Source: Sphingopyxis lindanitolerans
Lineage (GTDB): Bacteria > Pseudomonadota > Alphaproteobacteria > Sphingomonadales > Sphingomonadaceae
Reading direction: 5' to 3'
DNA: 64,000 nucleotides
Assembly (NCBI RefSeq): GCF_002993885.1
Contig: NZ_CM009578.1
Span: 2,564,009-2,628,008, forward strand
In this document: positions 15,469-22,211 of the stretch, one piece after another
How positions within the stretch are numbered: the first letter of the stretch is position 1
Layout: each line of letters opens with the position of its first letter
Program-made: the position numbers and the translations under genes
Notes under the pieces: generated by a model
Databases searched by the model: none
The model's input: the letters and a program-made list of their open reading frames with translations, nothing else
Told to the model about the DNA's origin: nothing

Positions 15469-16701
15469 ATGTCCTACCTTGATCCGACCACCTGGCGCGC
15501 GTTTACCACAGAAGAGATGAGCGCCTATCTGGCTGAGCTGGGATCAAAAAAGGGCGCGAAGAAGCGCGGCGGTCGCAAGGGCGGCAACAGGCCTGTCCTT
15601 GTGCTTCAAAAGACGATTTCGCCCTTTGATGCCTACACTTATCTCCACGCGCGATTTGGTGCGCCGAACGGCCTTCAGACTTTCCTGGCGCGAAACGATT
15701 CCGACAATCTCTTCCACTGGGATTATTATCTCAAGGCTGGCGACGCGATCCTGCAGTTCATCGGTGCAACCGAAGAAGTGCATGTCTGGTTCGAAGGCAG
15801 ATTCTCCGATGCCGATTGCCTGACTTTCATCGCAAACATGCGAGCCGATTTCGGCCGTGTCAGCCAAGAAAAGGGGAGGTTCGCGTCCTCGCTCGAAAAA
15901 TGGAACATCTTCCCGAACCAGTACCTCGCCATCGCGAACCGCTGTGCAGAGCTCTATGACACGATATGTGAGGCCCTGCCGAAGATCGAAAAGAAGATGG
16001 TGGCAGACAATCTCGCTACCCAGAATCTGGCTCGGGAAAAGAGCAACAGATCCCATGGCAAGCTGATGGCCGCAATTACCACCGCCCCGACCGAGCTTTC
16101 GGTCCTGATACCCGTCATGTTCGAATCTTTCATCGGCCTGATCGTCGCCGGTTTCATCCGGCCGGAGATCAAGCGCGACCAGGCGGCCTTCACGGCATTT
16201 GTCCGGCTCCCTCTCAATCAGAAGCTCGAGCGCCTGGCGGACAATTGCCGCGGGTTTGCACGGCCGATCGAGCAGAACAATCCTGTCTTCGGTCGATACT
16301 GGTCCGTGGTGAACCGGAGGAATGACCTCCTGCACGGCAATTTGGACCCTGTTCGCGACGCGCTGGAAGTGGTGTATTTTCATGGGAAGCGCCCGCTCTA
16401 CAAATCGGGCGGCGACCGAATCCGTCAGCTTTGGCTGCGGCTAATCGACCAATATAATCCCAAGGGCGTCGTCGATGATTATCTCGCGATGCATGCCTTC
16501 ATCATCGAAATTATGGATCATCTGACCCCTGCCAACCGCAATACCGTGGGACATATCATGGAAGACTCGCAGCCAGGCTGGGACAATAAGCGCAAAATTT
16601 ACGGGATACTCTTCCCCGAGGCGGTCTCTACTTCGGTATTCGGCGAGCTCCGATATGATTGGCAGCTACAGCCTCCTGTCAGGCCAAAGCGGGCAGTCTG
16701 A
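15469..16701 (+). CDS. HEPN-motif protein, left member of convergent pair
   Basis: This 410-residue protein of unknown family is cytoplasmic, with a Lys/Arg/Gly-rich patch near residues 27-40. The C-terminal half is helical and contains VNRRNDLLHGN, with R284-N-D-x-x-H289. This Rx4H motif is the RNA-cleaving signature of HEPN domains. The stop codon at 16699-16701 abuts the stop of the oppositely oriented gene, which carries an RNDYVH motif with the same spacing. HEPN proteins on mobile elements are often anti-phage or toxin RNases. That role is inference here. Confidence 0.62.
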   Translation: MSYLDPTTWRAFTTEEMSAYLAELGSKKGAKKRGGRKGGNRPVLVLQKTISPFDAYTYLHARFGAPNGLQTFLARNDSDNLFHWDYYLKAGDAILQFIGATEEVHVWFEGRFSDADCLTFIANMRADFGRVSQEKGRFASSLEKWNIFPNQYLAIANRCAELYDTICEALPKIEKKMVADNLATQNLAREKSNRSHGKLMAAITTAPTELSVLIPVMFESFIGLIVAGFIRPEIKRDQAAFTAFVRLPLNQKLERLADNCRGFARPIEQNNPVFGRYWSVVNRRNDLLHGNLDPVRDALEVVYFHGKRPLYKSGGDRIRQLWLRLIDQYNPKGVVDDYLAMHAFIIEIMDHLTPANRNTVGHIMEDSQPGWDNKRKIYGILFPEAVSTSVFGELRYDWQLQPPVRPKRAV

Positions 16702-17985
16702 TTAATCGGAGGCTGGCGGAAGCGCGCTGTCGATGAACGCAATTCGTCTGTCGATAAGCCGGCGTTGCTCCTCAAGCTGATTTCGGTTTCCCGATAGCTT
16801 GATGTACGACAGCAGCGCCTTGTGATCGGCGAGATCCTGCCCTTCGAATATCCAGTGATTAATGTGCCGCGAAAGCAGCATTCGCAGAAACTGACATTGG
16901 TGGTGGAGATCATCGCCGGCGCCACCGGCATGAACATAGTCGTTCCGAAGCCGCGCGATATGTTCGAGCTTCCACCTGGACAATGTCGGATCGCCTTCAG
17001 CAAACAGGGCTCGGTCGAGCACCTTTTCGTTCGATCCCCCCTTCGCATCGGCCTCAACATAAAGCTGCTCCAGCGCCGACCAGTAGCGGAGGAGTCGGTG
17101 ACTGCTGTCACGCGAGGCGAAGCCGTCCTGCAACAGCATCGTCGCGCGAACGAGGACGTCGCGAAAAGGATGGTTTGCAAGTGCGACCAAGGCCCGGCGC
17201 ACATAGGGAATTATCTCGAGAACGCGTGACATCCTTAGGGGATGCCGGTTCCAGCTTTCCTCGTCATAATCGGGATTGTACCAAATGCGGTCGTCGCCCC
17301 GGAAAGATCGACGCTCGAAAACAAACTGGTTCGGGCCCAGCCACAATCCTCCCTCGGTCCAGTTTCTCCCGCCCCATTCATAATAGCGACCCCACGTCTC
17401 GTAGAGGTTGGCTAGCCCGAGAACGAGTTGAAGGGCGTCCATCATCCGATCGACGGCCCGCTGTTCTTCGCGCTCGTCACAGGAGAGGATGATGTGGCCG
17501 AACTGCTCGGGCCTCCTCGGGTAAATCCTGCCGACGCCGCTCAGGAGATACTCTTCAACCCGGAGCCAAGGCGGGAGGCTCGCGGCACTCCGTATGCTGA
17601 CGCCGTCCCACTCGAGCCGAAATCCGGGCGTATGGAACATATTCTGCGCTCGGAACTTGGTCCACATTGTGAATTTGCGTCGGGGAACGGCCAAGGCGAC
17701 GCGATGGATCGCGCCTGCGTGTTCGATCATGGCGTCAGCTGTTAGTGGTCCGGCACGGCGACATCGAATTAACGCCTTTCTGAACAATTGGACTGCTTCC
17801 GATCGACTAATCGAAGGCGCTACCGAAAAGGCATCGGGGAGAATCTCATAGAGTTCCTGGAAGTCGTGCCTCGTATAGCTCAGCCCCTGTTCGGAGAGTT
17901 CGGTATGTTCCTCGAAGTCCCGGAACAGCGCGGCCAATGCGCGGTCGGGTACGAGCTTGCGGCGGGTGATTGGCATAGAGAACAT
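16702..17985 (-). CDS. ApeA-like HEPN protein, right member of convergent pair
   Basis: This 427-residue protein ends in an Apea-like HEPN region: LLRYWSALEQLYVEA, then ARLRNDYVHAGG with R347-N-D-Y-V-H352, the Rx4H ribonuclease motif. The N-terminal 250 residues are mixed alpha/beta with many Trp/Tyr (YYEWGGRNW) and could be a sensing domain. ApeA HEPN proteins are known abortive-infection RNases, but this protein may be a different subfamily. The start is the ATG at 17985, with a second ATG nine bases on; no strong ribosome site is seen. It faces the gene at 15469 stop to stop. Confidence 0.68.
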   Translation of the reverse strand: MFSMPITRRKLVPDRALAALFRDFEEHTELSEQGLSYTRHDFQELYEILPDAFSVAPSISRSEAVQLFRKALIRCRRAGPLTADAMIEHAGAIHRVALAVPRRKFTMWTKFRAQNMFHTPGFRLEWDGVSIRSAASLPPWLRVEEYLLSGVGRIYPRRPEQFGHIILSCDEREEQRAVDRMMDALQLVLGLANLYETWGRYYEWGGRNWTEGGLWLGPNQFVFERRSFRGDDRIWYNPDYDEESWNRHPLRMSRVLEIIPYVRRALVALANHPFRDVLVRATMLLQDGFASRDSSHRLLRYWSALEQLYVEADAKGGSNEKVLDRALFAEGDPTLSRWKLEHIARLRNDYVHAGGAGDDLHHQCQFLRMLLSRHINHWIFEGQDLADHKALLSYIKLSGNRNQLEEQRRLIDRRIAFIDSALPPASD

Positions 17986-18062
17986 TCCCGGCGACGCGGT
18001 CGCCTGTTATCAGATGGTTGCGGCCGCCGAGGTCTAATCACTAATCGCAGCATCGCGAGCAA

Positions 18063-19067
18063 TTATTCGGATGCTTCGCTGAAATAGGCGTGCAAGCGAT
18101 GTGCGGTGTCCGGCCGCAGCCGGACGAAGCTGCGGCGAGCGTCCATTAGATCGGGCGTTCGATCGACGAGGCCCGCATCGCAAAGCTTCTGGACGAGGCG
18201 GAGGGCGCTGCTCATCGGAATCGTCGAGGTCACGCAAAGATCGCTGGTCGATAGCGGCTTGCCTTCTCCCTCATGGATGAAGAGATCGATGAGCATCTCC
18301 CAAGCGGGTTCGCCGAACAGCTCCTCGGCGCCGATCAGCTGGCGCCGCAATATGCGGCGGCGCATCGTCGCGCGCGCATTGTCGACGGCATCGCGAACCT
18401 GGGCCGACCCATTCCCGGAAGAGCGCAGCGTGAACGACATATCTTTTGTCGGCCGGCCCGAGACGCAATCGCGGTTGGCGATGTGATGGGTGGAAGCCGA
18501 GGTGACGACGATATGGTCAAATATCTCGACGTCGAGCGCCCGGCCGATCTGATCGAGCTTGCGGGTGACCGCGATATCCTCTTCGCTCGGGCGCGCATCG
18601 CCGCTCGGATGATTGTGGATGAGAATGATCGCAGCGGCATTGAGTTCGAGCGCGCGCCGGAAGATCGTCCGCGGATAGATAGCAAGCTGCGCAAGTGTTC
18701 CATGCTGGAGTTGCTCGTCGGCGAGGAGCCGCCGGCCCCGGTCGAGAAACAGGATGCGCAGGACCTCGATCGGGAGCGAGCCCATCGACGTGATCAGATA
18801 TTGACGCAGCATCGGGTCGAAGGGGTCGATCACCTTGGCACGAAGGTCGCCCCGCATGCCCTCGACCATCATGTCGCGCGCGCCGATCAGGAGCGTCACC
18901 ACTGCCGAATCCGCCCCGAGAATGCGGCCGAGGGCTTCGGGCGATTGCGACCAGATGCGGCCTAGGCTGTGGAATTCTCGGAGCAGTTGCTCGGCTAGGG
19001 CGTCGCTTCGGTACGGATCGATGGCGGCGATGAGCCGAGCCAGGACCGATCGCTGCCGTGCAAGGCC
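18063..19067 (-). CDS. radC: RadC-family JAB-domain protein with C-terminal winged helix
   Basis: The protein has a RadC/JAB metalloprotease-like core with LIHNHPSGDARPSEED (about 18583-18628), which supplies the H-x-H and Asp zinc ligands, and an N-terminal helix-hairpin-like region. After the JAB domain comes about 125 residues resembling a MarR-type winged helix (STSDLCVTSTIP, then ALRLVQKLCDAGLV). RadC proteins are common on mobile elements and have unclear function. The 5' end is uncertain: the conserved region begins near 19067, but no good ATG or GTG is nearby. The nearest in-frame ATG (19208) would overlap the upstream gene by over 200 bases. Confidence 0.8.
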   Translation of the reverse strand, partial: GLARQRSVLARLIAAIDPYRSDALAEQLLREFHSLGRIWSQSPEALGRILGADSAVVTLLIGARDMMVEGMRGDLRAKVIDPFDPMLRQYLITSMGSLPIEVLRILFLDRGRRLLADEQLQHGTLAQLAIYPRTIFRRALELNAAAIILIHNHPSGDARPSEEDIAVTRKLDQIGRALDVEIFDHIVVTSASTHHIANRDCVSGRPTKDMSFTLRSSGNGSAQVRDAVDNARATMRRRILRRQLIGAEELFGEPAWEMLIDLFIHEGEGKPLSTSDLCVTSTIPMSSALRLVQKLCDAGLVDRTPDLMDARRSFVRLRPDTAHRLHAYFSEASE

Positions 19068-19471
19068 AGCCTCCGCTGATGCTGCCAGGTTGCCGCAACC
19101 AGCAGCGGCGGGAGAAGCCAGGATGCAGCGACCTGCATCGTCAGATAAGCCACCGGATGAAGCCCGATATCGATCGCGCGCGTCGTGTGAGCAAGGAGCG
19201 GCAGGCATTGCAGCACCGCCGCGATCATCGGCCAGAAGCGATAGGCCGTCAGCGCAACCGCCATCGTCGCAGCCGCCGCTGCGAGGTCGATCATCAGATG
19301 CCCTGTGTCGACTGCCAGAAATTCCACCGGCACGAACAGGTGGAGCGCCTGATCGGCGAGCGCCATGAGGATCAAGATCGCAGCCACTGCCCGCTCCGGA
19401 CCGCCGCCCTTCCTCAGGGCATAGGCCAGGGCCAGCAGCAACAATGTCACGAAGATTGCGATCCGTAGCAT
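18995..19471 (-). CDS. Five-span membrane protein upstream of radC
   Basis: This 158-residue integral membrane protein begins MLRIAIFVTLLLLALAYAL and has hydrophobic segments at about 3-20, 27-45, 52-72, 76-95 and 105-125. The ATG at 19471 is preferred to the longer frame from 19564, whose first 31 residues are not membrane-like and overlap the neighbour. The C-terminus overlaps the start region of the radC gene in another frame. No family is recognised. It belongs to a minus-strand set running from the LuxR-type regulator to radC. Confidence 0.6.
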   Translation of the reverse strand: MLRIAIFVTLLLLALAYALRKGGGPERAVAAILILMALADQALHLFVPVEFLAVDTGHLMIDLAAAAATMAVALTAYRFWPMIAAVLQCLPLLAHTTRAIDIGLHPVAYLTMQVAASWLLPPLLVAATWQHQRRLALHGSDRSWLGSSPPSIRTEATP

Positions 19472-19512
19472 CGCGATCACAGACCATGCTGATGGGCCCC
19501 GGTCAATGTCGC

Positions 19513-19845
19513 TCAGCGCACGATGGCGAGCTTTGCGGGCGCGCCCGCCGCAATCGCCGGGCATTCATGGAGGTCGAGGCCTGCGGTCTCGCGGCCGATT
19601 TCGACGAGATCACCATGGACGCGAAGGATATCGCCGCTCACGCCGACGAGTGCCATTTGGGCTCTGGCTATCCGGTGGACGGTCGCATGGCCTTTTGTCG
19701 CCGGAACACCGGGAATGGCCCCGCGCGCGGTCACGACCTCGGTCATCAGCGACGCCATGGCGATGATGGCGCTATCCACGCGCGCTTCGGCTTCGGGGAC
19801 CGCCAGCTGCAGGCGCTCGGCGGTCAGGGTGAATTGATCAGGCAT
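19513..19845 (-). CDS. Small helical protein of unknown function
   Basis: This 110-residue cytoplasmic protein begins MPDQFTLTAERLQLAV. A strong ribosome site (GGAAAGGAG) precedes the ATG at 19845, so the extension to 20031 is rejected. The sequence is mostly helical and Ala-rich, with heptad-like stretches (about 8-40 and 55-90), and could be dimeric. It sits between the LuxR-type regulator and the membrane-protein/radC pair, all on the minus strand. No family is recognised, though such proteins occur beside trb operons in related elements as I recall. Confidence 0.6.
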   Translation of the reverse strand: MPDQFTLTAERLQLAVPEAEARVDSAIIAMASLMTEVVTARGAIPGVPATKGHATVHRIARAQMALVGVSGDILRVHGDLVEIGRETAGLDLHECPAIAAGAPAKLAIVR

Positions 19846-19904
19846 AGCTTCTCCTTTCCGGGGCGCATGAACTCCCGGTTCTTTGCTTCGACAAAAGGAA
19901 GGGA

Positions 19905-20423
19905 TCAGCCGGAGATCAGCCGCGTCAGCGAATGGCCGATCGCGAGACCCGCGATGATCATGAGCAGCGTTGCGATCAGCATTGCCATGATGATCGCGAC
20001 ACGGGTCGATGGTCGATAGTCGCGCCTCCAAAAAATCCCGAACGGCGGGCTGCTGCCCGATGGCCCCGCCTTTGCCGCTGACCTGTCATGCAGTTTCAGG
20101 ACATCGGCCGGGTTTCCGTCTGGGAAATCGGATGGCACCAATTCGGGGCGCGGCGGTAGTATGACCGGATCACATGGTATCCGATCATAGGTCGACCGGA
20201 GCCGTGCGTAGAGAATCGCCGTCTCGTCGCGATTGGCCGCGCCAAGGACATCGCGCGCGGTCGTGAGCCTCAAATCAACGGCCTGCTTCGAGATATTGAG
20301 ACGCCGCGCGATCTGCTTCGATGTTTGCCGCTCGAGCAGCAAATCGAGACAAGCGCGCTGCTTGTCGGTCAGGCGCGCCCAGCGCGCCGCCTCGTCCGAT
20401 GGGTACGACCCCGAATCAGTCAT
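19905..20423 (-). CDS. LuxR-type HTH regulator with C-terminal membrane helix
   Basis: This 172-residue protein has an N-terminal LuxR/GerE helix-turn-helix (about 18-61: LTDKQRACLDLLLERQTSKQIARR, then SKQAVDLRL). A Pro-rich linker leads to one strong transmembrane helix near the C-terminus (about 141-163). There is no receiver or autoinducer domain. It is divergently transcribed from trbB across a 218-base gap, so it is a natural candidate to control the trb operon and itself. Membrane anchoring of an HTH protein is uncommon and suggests sensing of envelope or mating state, which is inference. Confidence 0.8.
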   Translation of the reverse strand: MTDSGSYPSDEAARWARLTDKQRACLDLLLERQTSKQIARRLNISKQAVDLRLTTARDVLGAANRDETAILYARLRSTYDRIPCDPVILPPRPELVPSDFPDGNPADVLKLHDRSAAKAGPSGSSPPFGIFWRRDYRPSTRVAIIMAMLIATLLMIIAGLAIGHSLTRLISG

Positions 20424-20603
20424 CCTTACACTGTTGTCAAAAATGCGCCGAGCACAAGCTACGCGATCCGATTCGCGGTTGCTTGCCCGATGTTACGTGC
20501 GCGCCGCCTACGCCACGCCCTGTCTTTCTATCCCATTGTACGACGACACGAAAAGCTTGTTGAACTGCCGGCTTTTCTGCGTCTCTTACTCGTCCCCGTC
20601 GAG

Positions 20604-20621
20604 CCGGGCATGTCCGCCCGG
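20604..20621. promoter_or_regulatory. Hairpin in the trbB leader
   Basis: A perfect six-base stem (CCGGGC/GCCCGG) with a six-base loop lies about 20 bases before the trbB ATG, inside the 218-base region between the divergent regulator and trbB. It could influence trb translation or transcription. No promoter consensus is clear. Confidence 0.35.
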
Positions 20622-20641
20622 CCCTGAAAACGGGGTCCCCG

Positions 20642-21622
20642 ATGGGCACAGAACCGAACCGGCTGGAGGCACGTCATCGCAGCGCGCGCATGCTGCGCAC
20701 GGCGCTCGGCGATGCGATCGCCGAATGGCTCGCCGATCCCCAGATCATCGAAATCATGCTCAATCCCGACGGCCGGTTGTGGGTCGATCGGCTGGGCGAG
20801 GGCATCGCGGACAGCGGTCAGATCATGACCGCTGCGGACGGCGAGCGGATCATCCGGCTCGTCGCCCATCATGTCGGCGCCGAAGTCCATGCCGCCGCCC
20901 CGCGCGTCTCGGCCGAGCTGCCCGAGGGCGGTGAGCGCTTCGAAGGCGTGCTGCCGCCAGTCGTGACGGCGCCGACCTTCGCCATCCGCAAACCCGCGAT
21001 CGCGGTCTTCTCGCTCGAAGACTATGTCGCGACCGGCATCATGCTTGCCGACGAGGCGGAGGTTCTGCGCGCCGCTGTTCGCGATCGCCTCAATATCCTT
21101 GTCGCGGGCGGGACCGGCACTGGGAAGACGACGCTCACCAACGCGCTGCTCGCCGAGATCGCCGGGAGCAGCGATCGCATCGTCCTGATCGAAGACACGC
21201 GCGAACTGCAATGCGCTGCCCCCAATCTCGTCGCGATGCGCACCAAGGACGGGGTCGCTACGCTCTCCGATCTTGTCCGCTCGTCCTTGCGGCTGCGCCC
21301 CGACCGCATCCCGATCGGCGAGGTGCGCGGTGCCGAGGCGCTCGACCTGCTCAAGGCCTGGGGCACCGGCCATCCGGGCGGCGTCGGCACGATCCACGCA
21401 GGCAGCGCGCTCGGCGCGCTCCGCCGCATGGAGCAGTTGATCCAGGAGGCGGTGGTCACCGTCCCGCGCGCCTTGCTCGCCGAGACGATCGATCTTGTGG
21501 CGGTGCTCGTCCGCGACGGCACCGGCCGCCGCCTGTCCGAACTCACGCGCGTCGACGGACTCGATCCGGCGACCGGCGAATACCGCCTCATTCCCTCTGT
21601 TCCCGCTGGAGACCTGTCATGA
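20642..21622 (+). CDS. trbB: TrbB, VirB11-type secretion ATPase
   Basis: This 326-residue hexameric ATPase powers pilus assembly and transfer. Walker [10 protein letters not shown] lies near residue 156, with an Asp-box LIEDTRELQ and a [15 protein letters not shown] (His-box) segment after it, as in VirB11/TrbB. The N-terminal domain ([20 protein letters not shown]) is typical for TrbB. It is the first gene of a ten-gene operon. The next start overlaps its stop (ATGA). Confidence 0.95.
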   Translation: MGTEPNRLEARHRSARMLRTALGDAIAEWLADPQIIEIMLNPDGRLWVDRLGEGIADSGQIMTAADGERIIRLVAHHVGAEVHAAAPRVSAELPEGGERFEGVLPPVVTAPTFAIRKPAIAVFSLEDYVATGIMLADEAEVLRAAVRDRLNILVAGGTGTGKTTLTNALLAEIAGSSDRIVLIEDTRELQCAAPNLVAMRTKDGVATLSDLVRSSLRLRPDRIPIGEVRGAEALDLLKAWGTGHPGGVGTIHAGSALGALRRMEQLIQEAVVTVPRALLAETIDLVAVLVRDGTGRRLSELTRVDGLDPATGEYRLIPSVPAGDLS

Positions 21623-21942
21623 AACTTGCCCGTCCCAATCGCGCATTGTTGGGCGCTGCCGCCTTCGCCATCGCCTTCACCCTCTCGGCGCCGGCTCACG
21701 CCGGCGGCTCGTCGATGCCCTGGGAGGCGCCGCTCCAGTCGATCCTCGAGAGCATTGAAGGGCCCGTCGCCAAGATCGTCGCGGTGATTATCATCATCGT
21801 CACCGGCCTCAGCCTTGCTTTCGGCGACACGTCGGGCGGCTTCCGCCGGCTCGTGCAGATCGTTTTCGGCCTGTCGATCGCCTTCGCCGCGTCGAGCTTC
21901 TTCCTGTCCTTCTTTTCCTTCGGCGGCGGGGCGCTCGTCTGA
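21619..21942 (+). CDS. trbC: TrbC, prepilin
   Basis: This 107-residue VirB2/TrbC-type major pilin precursor has a signal peptide (about 1-28, ending SAPAHA) followed by two hydrophobic helices (about 50-66 and 75-100) separated by a short basic loop (GGFRRL). The TraF-like peptidase at 9335 would cleave and possibly cyclise it. Its ATG overlaps the trbB stop, and its own stop overlaps trbD. Confidence 0.9.
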   Translation: MKLARPNRALLGAAAFAIAFTLSAPAHAGGSSMPWEAPLQSILESIEGPVAKIVAVIIIIVTGLSLAFGDTSGGFRRLVQIVFGLSIAFAASSFFLSFFSFGGGALV

Positions 21943-22211
21943 TGAGCCGCGACGGCGAGGTGCCGGGTTTCTTCGCTCCGGTCCATCGGGCGCTGGCCGA
22001 ACCGATCCTGCTCGGCGGCGCGCCGCGCAGCCTCGCGATCGTCAATGGCACGCTCGCCGGTGCGATCGGCCTGGGCCTTCGGCTCTGGCTCGCCGGTCTC
22101 GCCATCTGGGCGATCGGCCATGCCCTCTCGGTCTGGGCCGCGCGCCACGACCCGCAGTTCGTCGACGTCGCCCGGCGTCATCTCAAATATCCCGTCTGGA
22201 TGCAGCCATGA
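21942..22211 (+). CDS. trbD: TrbD, VirB3-type membrane protein
   Basis: This 89-residue protein begins MSRDGEVPGFFAPVHRALAEPILLGG, the standard TrbD/VirB3 N-terminus, with a membrane helix or hairpin (about 30-65) after it. VirB3 proteins assist the VirB4 ATPase in pilus assembly at the inner membrane. It overlaps trbC at the start and trbE at the end. Confidence 0.92.
   Translation: MSRDGEVPGFFAPVHRALAEPILLGGAPRSLAIVNGTLAGAIGLGLRLWLAGLAIWAIGHALSVWAARHDPQFVDVARRHLKYPVWMQP

Noticed and set aside
19068..19487. N-terminal extension of radC to the open-frame start
   Set aside because: It lies antiparallel in phase over a clear membrane-protein gene, is Gly/Arg/Asp-rich and unlike RadC N-termini.
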